The notes: generated by a model not told the origin, from the sequence alone. Shown: positions 1 through 9,072, counted from the stretch's first letter. The stretch: DNA of 64,000 nt from Virgibacillus oceani (GCF_014638995.1 NZ_BMFR01000009.1:62001-126000), one strand, 5' to 3'. A program made the numbers and translations.

Positions 1-540
1 GGAACGTATTGTCCCGTATTCACCCATTCATAACATTGTAATATCGGAAGTCCATTCCACCTATGACCTAAAAGCAGCGCTAAATATCCAGGACCTGCAT
101 AAAACAAATGAACCTTAGTTACTTTTGTTTTAACAAGGACTGATTTTAATTCTTTTTTCAATTTATTTACTACTAGGTTTGCTTGAGCTGCTGAAGTGAT
201 AGGTGCGTCTGAATATAGATGTAGTTTAGGAAAATTATTAAGATCTTGTTTGTGTAAATGCATCGAAACCTCATCAGCGATACTATCTCTAGTAAGCCCA
301 ATAGTTAAAATTAGTTCATCACCGCCAGGAAATTCATTTAGTTCTTTATTAATTTGATAATCAGGAGTATTCACATTACTGTAATCGTTTGTTGCCCAAA
401 TTTCTCCATCTCTTTGTTCTGCATCAATAACAAATCCTGAAACAGCAGAAAATACAAAACCAATTGCTAAAGATGAAGAAATTCTACGATGTCCACTTAA
501 ATGAATATTTCTTGATGATCGATTGGCTCTTATCCATTCT
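1..540 (-). pseudogene. SAVED-domain protein, C-terminal fragment fused to a norB remnant
   Basis: My own minus-strand translation gives one open frame of about 180 codons that runs off the left edge. It reads IHLSGHRRISSLAIG, FSAVSGFVID, GEIWATNDY, then HLFYAGPGYLALLLGHRWNG and CYEW. These blocks match the SAVED fold, the CARF-related sensor of CBASS anti-phage effectors that binds cyclic oligonucleotides and releases an attached effector domain. No effector domain precedes it: going upstream the frame passes near position 540 directly into nitric-oxide reductase sequence. There is therefore no start codon of its own, and no CD-NTase gene is visible in the window. The true C-terminus lies beyond base 1. 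Family call fairly sure; loss of function inferred. Confidence 0.75.
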
Positions 541-1758
541 AGATACCCGTTGACACCTAACCATTGACCGATCATGGAACCACCAACAACTACAACCAGT
601 GCCCAAAATAGGATATCTACCAATAATCCTTGGCGTTTTGGCTCGATACCGCCAACGTCCGGAGCTAAATAAATTCCCAAACCTAGCCATGCGATTGCAA
701 TCCAAAAATAGCTAACTGTAAGTGATACCCTTTTGAAACTCCAAATGGTAATAGATCATAAATCCAATCTATTCCAAAAAATGTATCCGAATCTGTGTAA
801 TAGTGAGCAAGTAATGCGCCAAACATTACTTGTATGAAAAACATAATTACAACCAGCAAGAAAAACTTAGCGGATTTAGCTTGTGAAACAGTTTATTACC
901 TTTCGTAAATGCAGGTTGCATCCCAAAATGATAACTATAGAAGAAATACAAAATAACTGCGATTAAGATTGCAAGTACTGTTACACTTATCGCACTCCAT
1001 AGTATTGCTGAATAAGACATTGTATTTCCAGCATCTTCATAATATGGCCAGTTGTTCGTATAGGATATTTCATCCCCAACTCGTTCTGTACTCGATAACC
1101 ATGCCGTCCACCAAAAGAAATGTGAGATTTGTTCCAGTTGATCTCCTGCAGCAACATAGGTGCGGTCAGTTTTTGGAAGATGCGATTCCTGAATGAGTCC
1201 TGCTTCCAATCCCCATCCATCCCCATTTGTAAAAATATCACGATAATATGATTCAACTCTTTCAATACCGAATACTTGTGCCTCCGTAACATAGAGGGTG
1301 TTCTCATCTTCTTTAAACCTATTTTCCCGCATTTCATTAATAACTTGATCTCTTATAATTGACTTTTCCGACTCATCTAAATCTATATATTTTGTTCCAT
1401 AATCTAATTCAGCAAAATAATCCTGCATTCCTTCTGTATATACTTTCAATGCCTCGACGGTATAATCAGGTCCCATATAGGAACCATTTACAAGCACGTT
1501 TCCATAATCCATTAGCCCGTATTTTAGAAAGACTGCCTGCCCCCCTTTAATGGTATCTTCTGTCATGATAACTTCACCATCTGGAGTAATTACTTCCATT
1601 GGGGTTGGTGCTTGGCCTCTAAAGATCCCATACCCACCAACAATAAGTGCTGTAAAACTAAGTAATAATGTAACAATCGCTATCGTTTTTAACAACCCAT
1701 TCGTAGTTGTTGGCTTATTGTCTTGGGAATTAAGTGAACTATTACTTTCTCTTAGCAT
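541..1758 (-). pseudogene. norB: Quinol-dependent nitric oxide reductase (qNorB), truncated and frameshifted
   Basis: The first part starts at the ATG at 1758 (AGGGTGA ribosome site; the frame is open further upstream without one). It encodes an N-terminal membrane helix and the periplasmic-type region with ITPDGEVI, KYGLMDYGNVL and FFWWTAWL, as in single-subunit quinol NO reductases, which reduce NO to N2O in the membrane. The frame breaks near 880-890; sense resumes in another frame with QAKSAKFFLLVVIMFF and HYYTDSDTFFGIDWIYDLLP. It breaks again at a run of five T near 694-698, after which WIAIAWLGLGIYLAPD continues. The sequence ends after IGQWLGVNGYL at about 540, where an SAVED fragment takes over. 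Roughly half of a normal protein of about 780 residues is present and the haem/iron catalytic half is absent. Confidence 0.85.
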
Positions 1759-1879
1759 TCTAATCACCCTTTCTAATTTGTATTCTAAGTAGAAATGAAC
1801 CTGCAGATAAGTAATAACAAGGAGGCTTTGCAATACCCAACCCTCTACCATAACTATCCAATAATGAGTTATATAATTC

Positions 1880-1895
1880 TGTGATCCTTGTCACG
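1880..1895 (-). promoter_or_regulatory. Fnr/CRP-type binding site upstream of norB remnant
   Basis: The bases read TGTGA-N6-TCACG, matching the Bacillus Fnr consensus TGTGA-N6-TCACA at nine of ten defined positions. It lies about 120 bp upstream of the norB start codon, a sensible place for oxygen-limitation control of a nitric-oxide reductase. Binding is inferred from sequence only. Confidence 0.6.
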
Positions 1896-2061
1896 TTTTT
1901 CTAATGAATACGCTTACGTTGTTTTCAATGTCATCTAATGTTCACAAAAAGAAATAGCTTCTTAAAGTCAGAAAATAAACATTCAGCAAAAAAGATTCAA
2001 AGAATAAGATGTGAGCAGACGTTTATGGAAGTAAGGTTGGTTGCTTTAAATCTTATCCAAC

Positions 2062-2110
2062 AAAAAGAGGCTGCCGGATTCATGGTAACCCCCATGTTTC
2101 CAACAGCTTC
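2062..2110 (-). terminator. Terminator-like nested hairpin, minus strand
   Basis: Read on the minus strand, GAAGCTG pairs with CAGCCTC (one G-T pair), with an inner CATGG/CCATG stem, followed by TTTTTG. The nearest upstream minus-strand gene is the germination permease ending at 2586, so this may end that transcript or belong to a lost gene. Confidence 0.45.
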
Positions 2111-2324
2111 CACATTATTTATTGATTTTTAAATTAATTCTCAACGTACTTCATAAATACTGATATAACGTATAAACTTAAATAATAACTATTTTCAAAA
2201 TAAATATGTTACGTATTTCGACACGCTTTGGCGAAACAAAGAAAAGTTTCATTTGAAGATCTCAGGAATGATTCCTTTATCTTGTTTAAAAGATGGGTAT
2301 TTTTACCGAAAATTTATTATATAA

Positions 2325-2534
2325 GAGTGTAGTAATGCTGGATTTTACCCTCAAATCATGCCAGAAACAAATCAAATAGAAATGATTAAATCGCTAATAT
2401 CTTTAGATTTAGGCATTTCTCTATTCATTAAAATGGTTGTAAAAAATGACCCCCGAATTGTTACGGTTTCAATAGACCCACCAATGATTTTACATCTTTC
2501 AATAGCATGGAATAAAGAGAAATACACCTACTAA
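2325..2534 (+). pseudogene. LysR-family regulator, C-terminal remnant
   Basis: The plus-strand frame from about 2325 to the TAA at 2532-2534 encodes about 69 residues with AGFYPQI, IKSLISLDLGISLF, VTVSIDPPM and LHLSIAWNKEKY. This is the usual ending of the LysR substrate-binding domain (effector lobe, then the AW-K-R-Y tail). An in-frame stop precedes it, with no start codon, ribosome site or helix-turn-helix, so the N-terminal three quarters are missing. No function can be expected. The 2111-2324 stretch before it shows nothing I recognise. Confidence 0.6.
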
Positions 2535-2585
2535 AATAAGAATTTTTATAGAATCAAAACAGGTCCATTTAAGTATTAGATGAAT

Positions 2586-3671
2586 TTACAGTTTTACAGA
2601 TTTCCTTTTGATAACCGTGATGGTCCACAATAAAAATGGGATACCGATACCACAAATAGGGAATACAACAGATGTCCAGAATTTATCAAATAATGTAATT
2701 GTCGTCTCATTCGGAATCGAAATGGCAATGATAAAAATTACCGGTGCACTGAACCAAATTATTTTTCGCCAATCTTTTACTTTTAGCCATTGTGCCGTTT
2801 CATAGCTTGCGATAAAAGAATATAAGGATAATTGGGCAGTTACACCGAAAATCCAAATAAACACAATCGATATATCGATGTTTTGGATGAAATCTAAAAT
2901 ATCAATAGTTTTAATGGATACAAAAAAAGAAAACCTTAATTTAGCTGCTAAATCCGGTCCAAAAACCAGTAGAACCATAAGTGTGGAAGTGAATAACATA
3001 AAAACAGTAATGCCTACTCCTAACATAGATTTTGAGATCGCCTTTTTGGGGTTCTCCATAAAAGAGACAATAACCAATAAAATGAACGGACCAGCAAACC
3101 AAACAGCAGGGGAAAGCGATCCTTTTAAAATGGTTGCCCATCCGGTATCAGAATAGATAGGAAGTAAATGATGCCATTCTGTATTTCGTATATTTAATAG
3201 GAAGCTGACAAGCAATGTGAAAATAATAATAGGACCCACTAGGACACAAAATCGACCAATCCCTGTAATACCTGAGGAATAGGTCAAATAAGTCATGACA
3301 ACGATTAAGAGTAGCATAATTATCCATATAGGTGTTTGGTCAAGAATAATAAGATGGATAAAGTCTCCAAATGAACGAAGTACGATAGCAGGCAGTATAT
3401 ACCAGGCAATGAGATTAGGAAGGACTATTATCCTCCCTAACCATTTGCCCAGCAGCGTTTGACTAAATTGAGTAAACGTTTGATTGGGATGGAGAATACT
3501 CAAATGAGCAACAAGAAGGGTTAAAGGTACACTTACGACACCTCCAACCAACATGGAAAGCCACGCATCTTGTTTCGCGATTTGGATCACTGGCGTAATT
3601 TTTAGCCCGATTATCGCAATGATTACAGTCGTTACAATGATCCAAACCACTTGTATTCCCGAAAGTTTCAT
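2586..3671 (-). CDS. Spore germination permease, GerAB type (GerB subunit)
   Basis: A 361-residue integral membrane protein with about ten hydrophobic spans, of the APC-superfamily spore germination permeases (GerAB/GerBB/GerKB). In the spore inner membrane this subunit is thought to bind the germinant. It is the last of three genes transcribed A-C-B; its ATG lies 40 bp after the stop of the lipoprotein gene, behind AAAAGGAGC. Length is normal for the family (about 365). The germinant cannot be told from sequence, and which of the gerA, gerB or gerK operons it corresponds to is open, so no symbol is given. Confidence 0.92.
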   Translation of the reverse strand: MKLSGIQVVWIIVTTVIIAIIGLKITPVIQIAKQDAWLSMLVGGVVSVPLTLLVAHLSILHPNQTFTQFSQTLLGKWLGRIIVLPNLIAWYILPAIVLRSFGDFIHLIILDQTPIWIIMLLLIVVMTYLTYSSGITGIGRFCVLVGPIIIFTLLVSFLLNIRNTEWHHLLPIYSDTGWATILKGSLSPAVWFAGPFILLVIVSFMENPKKAISKSMLGVGITVFMLFTSTLMVLLVFGPDLAAKLRFSFFVSIKTIDILDFIQNIDISIVFIWIFGVTAQLSLYSFIASYETAQWLKVKDWRKIIWFSAPVIFIIAISIPNETTITLFDKFWTSVVFPICGIGIPFLLWTITVIKRKSVKL

Positions 3672-3710
3672 GCGTTCTTACAGCTCCTTTTAGAAAATAT
3701 ACAAAACGAA

Positions 3711-4853
3711 TTAAGGATAAATAGATGTATTTGTTTGACCCAGATTCGTAAATTGAAGGTCAACTTTAACCGAAACATCTAGTTGTGAAAAGAGTTCGGG
3801 CCAATTTTGCTTTAGTGTTTTCCATTGATGTGGGTATTGTTGATGAACTTGTTCACCAAACCCGAAGATATCCATTTTGTATTCCTCCTGAACATTTTTG
3901 ATTAATTCTAGTATAAGTTTCTGATTTTTTTGATTAAGTTTTTCTTGTATAAGCTGGAGATCCTTTTGTTTAGTCGGATCTAATTTCGTAGTGTTTTCGA
4001 TAATGGTTCCTTTTCCGGTGAGATGGACGGCAATTTGCATTTGTTCATGGATTTTCTTGACACGGATATTTTGATCTAAGGAATCTAATGTTACACTAAT
4101 GCTTCCATCCCCTTTAGGGACGTGAGAAGTAAGGGTGATCCTGGTTAGCCCACCTGTAATCCAACGCGCATATGAAGTTTCTTTCTTATTTAAAAATCCC
4201 ACCAATTTCACATCTTCATCTTTGTTAAAAATGGCTGATCCCGCATAACTATAATGCTCTGACGGATTTAAACCTACTACTGGGACTAGGGGCTGCTTTC
4301 CCTCACTTAATACATCTTCTACAAATTTTCGGGCGAGGTAGGGTTTCAAACCCATGGCCTTTTGTTCATCAGAGAGCGACGTTGTTATGAATTGATCAAA
4401 AAACGGCACAATAGAAAAAATGTCTTTTGGTTGACCGTTTTTCACAACATATATCATCGAACGCATCACCGATTTAGGAATTCGAAGGAACGGATCGATA
4501 GTTTCGCCCATTCCATGCTCGGCTAACCGCTGTCCTACAAGAAAAATATCGCGGTGTCCAGAAAAGACTTTCCGTGAAAGCTTTGACTGCACGTTTACCA
4601 TCGCGTCGGAAACGTTTTTCCCAGTAGCGCTCATGACACGGAAGGTTTCCATATTTTCTCCGCCGCTGATCTGTCCACCTCCAAGAGCAGCAGGTAATAC
4701 TACTAGATAACTCACTTCCAGCTTTCCATCCTCTGTCAAACCTAACCCTGCCCCTTTAACAAATGAAAGTTGATTTGGTTCCTTAAGGTTCCAGCAGCCT
4801 GTTGTAACCGTTAAAAGAAGTAATGCGAAACAAAGATTGGCTACTCTTTTCAT
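3711..4853 (-). CDS. Spore germination lipoprotein, GerAC type (Ger(x)C)
   Basis: This 380-residue protein begins with a lipoprotein signal (MKRVANLCFALLLLTV, then TTGC), placing the lipidated cysteine at residue 20. The mature part contains features typical of Ger(x)C proteins, including FVKGAGLGL near the front and SGHRDIFLVGQ. It is the C subunit of a nutrient germinant receptor, anchored at the outer face of the spore inner membrane; its exact job is not settled in the family. The ATG overlaps the stop of the A-subunit gene by four bases (ATGA), which implies translational coupling. The A-C-B order differs from the A-B-C order of B. subtilis gerA but occurs in other Bacillaceae. Confidence 0.93.
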   Translation of the reverse strand: MKRVANLCFALLLLTVTTGCWNLKEPNQLSFVKGAGLGLTEDGKLEVSYLVVLPAALGGGQISGGENMETFRVMSATGKNVSDAMVNVQSKLSRKVFSGHRDIFLVGQRLAEHGMGETIDPFLRIPKSVMRSMIYVVKNGQPKDIFSIVPFFDQFITTSLSDEQKAMGLKPYLARKFVEDVLSEGKQPLVPVVGLNPSEHYSYAGSAIFNKDEDVKLVGFLNKKETSYARWITGGLTRITLTSHVPKGDGSISVTLDSLDQNIRVKKIHEQMQIAVHLTGKGTIIENTTKLDPTKQKDLQLIQEKLNQKNQKLILELIKNVQEEYKMDIFGFGEQVHQQYPHQWKTLKQNWPELFSQLDVSVKVDLQFTNLGQTNTSIYP

Positions 4854-6361
4854 GCGTTATTGCCTCCTTTTTTTACAAGCTTTCGTGGCCATCGTATTAT
4901 GACGTCTTTGAAATCTCGCTTGTTAAACGGAGACACAGGGTATAAATAGGATGCCCCAAATGGATTAAGATGAATTAGGTGTATGATAATCATGATGATC
5001 CCGATTGCTATACCGAATATCCCGAATATCCCGGAAAGTAATAATAAAGGGAATCGTAACATCCGCATAGGAAAACCGAAACTATACCGTGGAATAATAA
5101 ACGATGCGATTCCAGCAGTCGACACGATAATGACTACAGGTGCGGAAATGATTCCAGCGTTAACAGCTGCTTCCCCAATGACCAATGCCCCAACGATGCT
5201 TACGAGAGGACCTATCTGTTTTGGCAAGCGAATTCCTGCTTCCTGTAACCCCTCAAACACAATCTCCATCATAAGGACTTCTATCACTGTTGGAAATGGT
5301 GCATTTTCTCGCAGTATTGCAATATTCAACATCAGTACCGGGGGAATCAATTCAGGATGAAAGTTAGTTAAAGCAATATACAGGGACGGTAAAAGAACTG
5401 AGATGATGGTAAAAACATAGCGAATCCATCGAACCAGAGTTATAAATATAAAACGTTGACTATAATCATCAGGTGCCTGTAACCCTGCCCAAAATGTCAT
5501 GGGAGCGATAAGTGCAGTTGGTGATCCATTTGTTAATATCACTACCCTCCCCTCAAGTAAGCCAGCGGCAACAACGTCTGGACGCTCACTGTTTAATAGT
5601 TGTGGAAAGGGAGAAAAATGGGTTTCTTCAATGAATTGTTCGATATTCCCCGATTCAAGAATTCCATCGGTTTGAATACGATTTAATCGTTCACGAACAG
5701 TGTTTAAAACTGTCCTTGAAACAGTTCCCTCTATATAGGAAATGGCAATATCGGTGTGTGTCAGTTTTCCGGTTTTTACGGATTCAATTTTCAACTTTGG
5801 TGTCGCAATTATTCTGCGTAGCATGGTAGTATTTGTTCGTATGTTCTCTGTAAAGCTTTCTCGTGATCCACGTAAAGAAGGCTCATTGGCAGGCTCTTCT
5901 ATACTTCTGGTTTCAAACTTCTTGACATCGACGAGTAAGGCTGTAGTTTCTTTATCAGCCAATATAGCAAGGTTTCCCTTTAAAATATGATTCGTTATAT
6001 CTCCAAAACCGGAAAGTTTCTTGGTATTTAAAACAGATAGGTGCTCCTCCTCACACATTTGGGCGACACTATCGATCGTCCCAAGACCTTGAGGCAGCCC
6101 ATCGTACATTAATGGTTTTAGAATGTTTGAGATAATGATATCTGTATCAACCATACCGTCCACGTAGATCAATAAAAGCTTGGTTTGACTGTGAATCGTA
6201 ATTTCGTGAAACACAATGTCCGAACAATTTTGAAAGATATTTCTTAATACTTGTTTATTCTTTATAATGGTTTTACTAATAGTTTGACTTAAGTTTTCGC
6301 TGGAGCGGTTGTCGTTGGTTTTCAGTTTGTTTTTTACATTTGATTTTCTAAACCAGCCCAT
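4850..6361 (-). CDS. Spore germination protein, GerAA type (GerA subunit)
   Basis: First gene of the germination operon, 503 residues. It has the GerA layout: a hydrophilic N-terminal domain of about 270 residues (DIVFHEI, LLLIYVDGMVDTDII), then a membrane half with several helices around NFHPELIPP, PFPTVIEVLMME and GPLVSIVGALVIGEAAV, then a short basic tail. In the family the A subunit assembles into a membrane channel of the spore germinant receptor. A clean GGTAGGAGG ribosome site lies just before the ATG. A GAATGTA ... GTATAATA pair upstream could be a forespore sigma-G promoter, but the match is loose. Length and motifs are normal; no damage seen. Confidence 0.94.
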   Translation of the reverse strand: MGWFRKSNVKNKLKTNDNRSSENLSQTISKTIIKNKQVLRNIFQNCSDIVFHEITIHSQTKLLLIYVDGMVDTDIIISNILKPLMYDGLPQGLGTIDSVAQMCEEEHLSVLNTKKLSGFGDITNHILKGNLAILADKETTALLVDVKKFETRSIEEPANEPSLRGSRESFTENIRTNTTMLRRIIATPKLKIESVKTGKLTHTDIAISYIEGTVSRTVLNTVRERLNRIQTDGILESGNIEQFIEETHFSPFPQLLNSERPDVVAAGLLEGRVVILTNGSPTALIAPMTFWAGLQAPDDYSQRFIFITLVRWIRYVFTIISVLLPSLYIALTNFHPELIPPVLMLNIAILRENAPFPTVIEVLMMEIVFEGLQEAGIRLPKQIGPLVSIVGALVIGEAAVNAGIISAPVVIIVSTAGIASFIIPRYSFGFPMRMLRFPLLLLSGIFGIFGIAIGIIMIIIHLIHLNPFGASYLYPVSPFNKRDFKDVIIRWPRKLVKKGGNNA

Positions 6362-6619
6362 TATCCTCCTACCTTTGTGTTGAAATTAGTTTGTATTATA
6401 CCCAATTTTACTTTTTTGAATTACATTCTCTGAATAAATTTGAACAATACCGAATAAAATTTCAGACCATAGCGGATTCTGTTCATCTTCATTTAGAATG
6501 AAACCAGTTCATTTCATAATAGGAGAATTTTTGTTTCATAATCTATAAAGTATTATTTTAATATTTTCTCGCAGACTAATTAGAAAAACTAATGAGGGTG
6601 TAAGTGAGGTGAATAGTAG

Positions 6620-6793
6620 ATGGCAAAAGATAAGAATAAAACTGTAACTGACAGCACTGACGAAACCGAATAATATAACCCAGAGGCTAAATATTATAAA
6701 GAAAAGGAGAACAATGCAAAAACTGCAAAGACTTCTTCTTAAAGAGAAGCTGAGGGTCGACTGATGAATAAACGAATGCGTGGAGCAGAATAA
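6620..6793 (+). pseudogene. Small hydrophilic reading frame with in-frame TAA codons (possible dead small spore gene)
   Basis: From the ATG at 6620, after a GAGGTGAAT ribosome-like site, one frame reads MAKDKNKTVTDSTDETE, TAA, YNPEAKYYKEKENNAKTAKTSS, TAA, REAEGRLMNKRMRGAE, TAA. The three pieces stay in a single frame with a consistent charged, Lys/Glu-rich composition like small acid-soluble spore proteins, and the stops could each arise from CAA, AAA or GAA by one change. I do not recognise the family. It may equally be three unrelated stretches. The neighbouring 6362-6619 and 6794-6977 bases show nothing else. Confidence 0.3.
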
Positions 6794-6977
6794 ACTGGAC
6801 GAGGGCGGGTTTATTGTCCCTCTATCTTCCAAACAAACATGTAACACTTTCATTTTATATTTTTATCAGAACAAGCTTCTAATGTTCCAACTTAACTCCG
6901 CAATAATACACTTTCCATTACGAAAACCAGTTAATATTCTTTCCTTATACCATCCAATAATATTTTAATATTACTAA

Positions 6978-8539
6978 TTGAATCAATTTCATAATTGCTC
7001 TTATTAAAAATACAAAGACCTGCAGAATTTATAAGAATCACGTTTAAAAATTACTAGGCGGCTTGTTGCTGGTTTAACTTTGCATTAATCCGATCGGCTG
7101 CCAATTTTGAGGCATTGTAGACAAGTGTTGCGATATCAAAATGAACCTTTGCGCGTGCCCCGGTACGATAACGGACATTGTTCAGTTGAAAGAATTTTTT
7201 TAGATACGCATTAACACGTTCAACGGCAGTGCGCCGTTTAAAAATGGTTTTCCAAGCTTTAGATCCACGAGCTGGCGCTGTATATCTTCGAAGGTCTTTC
7301 GTTATTTTTACCTTATAAACCTTCTGACAGATGCCTTCGTTAGCTAATGGACAATCGATACACTCTTTGGGACTTGTATATTTTAGCGTTTCATTTTTTG
7401 CGTCAAAACTGTCATATCGATAAGATTGCTCCCGAAAACAGGTAGGGGCAAAGTGTTTGTCAAAGCCAATTGGCTCCCCTTCATTTCGCTTATTATATGC
7501 AATCACAGATTGGTGTCCCATTCGGTGTACCTGTTCATAGATTGGATCATAATCATATCCGGCATCCATTGTTTCATAGCGCAAAGACGGAAGGGACAGA
7601 CGCCCATCTATTCCCTTTAAGAGTGGAATTGCCGCTTTTCCGTCATTTAAATTCCCCGACGAGAAAAGTGACTGTAAAATGTATTGACTTGTCGTACCGA
7701 CTGCTAAGTGTCCTTTATAACCAAACCAAAAGACATTTTTCCCTTCACTGTTCTTTTTGATCCCCCATTTGGGATCTTGAGGAACTTCGCTTCGAAGTTC
7801 TTGAAGCGAAGCACCCAATTGAGCTTCAATTTTCTTTTCATAGAGAAGCAGATTGGCTTCTTTTTCAGCTTGCTCCTTTAACCATTGTTCACGTTCTTCT
7901 TTCGATTTACGTCCGCGCTTTTTAGGTTCAGGGGCTGACTTTTCTTCTTTTGGTGGAGCTTGATCACGTGCTTCAAAATGAGTTGCATCAATGGCTACTG
8001 TGTCATCCGTAATAAAACCTTCATCGATGGCCTGGGATACAACGTTTTCCTGTTCTTTCTGTAAGATGTTAGTCTCCTTTAGCTTTGCTATAAGACGAGA
8101 ATACGAAGCTTCGGAAGGAATGCAATCTGATACCAAAAATCCGCAATTCAATTTGAAAGCTATATCCGAATCAAGGCGTTTGACCAGATCTTTAATCGTC
8201 GGTATCCGTTCAACAATTCTTACAAAAACAGAAATAATCATAGCTGCATAGTTTAGTTCTTCCGGCGCACCGAGTCGCGATTTCTTATTCACTGCACGAT
8301 AAATCGCATCCATATCGATAGCTGAAATAATGGCCTCATATTTTTGGGTAGGTTCCATGTCATATAATTCTTGGATGCTAAATAAACTAGTTTGTCGTAT
8401 AATGGTCATAGGGAGTACCCCTCCAGTCTTTTCAGGTGTTTTAGTCGACTACCATTATACAAGATTTGGGGAGGTACTTCCTTTTTTACGTTTTTAATCC
8501 CTTGATACACAAGGGATAAGAATTATGAAATTGATTCAA
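6978..8539 (-). mobile_element. IS1182-family insertion sequence, complete
   Basis: A 1562-bp element carrying one transposase gene. Its ends are perfect 19-bp inverted repeats, TTGAATCAATTTCATAATT at 6978-6996 and its reverse complement at 8521-8539. The target-site duplication is unclear from the flanks (ACTAA on the left, ATAAA on the right). With an intact transposase and matching ends it looks recent and possibly still mobile. Confidence 0.8.
7054..8409 (-). CDS. IS1182-family DDE transposase
   Basis: A 451-residue transposase of the IS1182/IS5-like DDE group. The N-terminal part (PTQKYEAIISAIDMDAIY, then LGAPEELNYAAMI) is the conserved DUF772-type domain. The catalytic triad is visible: Asp about residue 141 in AIDATHFEARD, Asp in ETMDAGYDYDPIY, and Glu in FKRRTAVERVNAYL near the C-terminus. 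A cysteine group (CIDCPLANEGIC) sits between the last two, as is usual in this family. It fills the element with about 75 bp to the left repeat and 110 bp to the right one. Full length, no frameshift, so likely able to move the element in cis. Confidence 0.95.
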   Translation of the reverse strand: MTIIRQTSLFSIQELYDMEPTQKYEAIISAIDMDAIYRAVNKKSRLGAPEELNYAAMIISVFVRIVERIPTIKDLVKRLDSDIAFKLNCGFLVSDCIPSEASYSRLIAKLKETNILQKEQENVVSQAIDEGFITDDTVAIDATHFEARDQAPPKEEKSAPEPKKRGRKSKEEREQWLKEQAEKEANLLLYEKKIEAQLGASLQELRSEVPQDPKWGIKKNSEGKNVFWFGYKGHLAVGTTSQYILQSLFSSGNLNDGKAAIPLLKGIDGRLSLPSLRYETMDAGYDYDPIYEQVHRMGHQSVIAYNKRNEGEPIGFDKHFAPTCFREQSYRYDSFDAKNETLKYTSPKECIDCPLANEGICQKVYKVKITKDLRRYTAPARGSKAWKTIFKRRTAVERVNAYLKKFFQLNNVRYRTGARAKVHFDIATLVYNASKLAADRINAKLNQQQAA

Positions 8540-8854
8540 ATAAACATTTTTTGTTAAAACAATTTGAAGATTTTACATTTGCTACTATTAAAGTCCTACC
8601 AGAAAGATTTAATTATAATTTCATAATACATTTTGATGTGAAATGAAGAATCTAATAAAAATCTTTTAACAACTGTAATGGGGGTAATAGTAATTCGGAA
8701 AAGCGGAAATGTGGAAGGTGCTTTTTAATGGCCTAACATCCTCTAGAATAAATTTTAACGAAGTTTGAACATCTATAAGCGTTTTTAATACAATGCATAA
8801 ACATTGCAATCTTGGGATGAACTATTGCAGAATTAGGATGCCATTTGTTGTACT

Positions 8855-8919
8855 CGTTAGTTTTTTGTTAGCTTATAAAGAAATAGGTTTTGATGTTAAC
8901 AACACAACAGGTATGGAGA
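8855..8919 (+). repeat. 65-bp direct repeat, copy 1
   Basis: This stretch matches 11670-11734 at 59 of 65 positions in the same orientation; both share TTATAAAGAA and TAGGTTTTGATGTTAACA. In one plus-strand frame both copies encode related peptides: VSFLLAYKEIGFDVN here and VIFLLSYKELGFDVN in copy 2. Here the frame can run from an ATG at 8793 to TAA at 8964-8966 (57 residues, one hydrophobic span) but lacks a ribosome site. It may be a scrap of a duplicated gene or an integration site. The rest of 8540-8968 shows only a short open frame next to the IS end. Confidence 0.6.
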
Positions 8920-8968
8920 AATTGTATTTGGCAATGCATAAATTGGCAGTATATTTTATTGCATAAAG

Positions 8969-9022
8969 AAAAAGACCTTATATACAAAAATTGCATAGTT
9001 AACTGTATATTGAAGGTCTTTT
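8969..9022. terminator. Bidirectional terminator-like hairpin
   Basis: AAAGACCTTATATACA pairs with TGTATATTGAAGGTCTTT across an 17-base loop, with T runs on both strands. It sits between copy 1 of the direct repeat and the broken small gene at 9073-9405, and could end transcription from either side. Confidence 0.6.
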
Positions 9023-9072
9023 AATCCTTTAGGATATTAGACTAAAGCACCCGTTAACTTTAAATAGAAAAT

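Noticed and set aside
1938..2132. 64-codon plus-strand frame beginning MFTKRNSFLKSE
   Set aside because: It runs across a terminator-like hairpin, has no ribosome site and no coherent composition.
6536..6853. 105-codon minus-strand frame rich in Phe, Ser and Leu
   Set aside because: Composition is that of an antisense AT-rich shadow, and it crosses the plus-strand small frame; no ribosome site.
8538..8646. Open plus-strand stretch right after the IS right end (KHFLLKQFEDFTFATIK ... HFDVK)
   Set aside because: It has no start or ribosome site and no family that I know; I could not show that it continues on the other side of the insertion sequence, so I do not list it as a broken gene.
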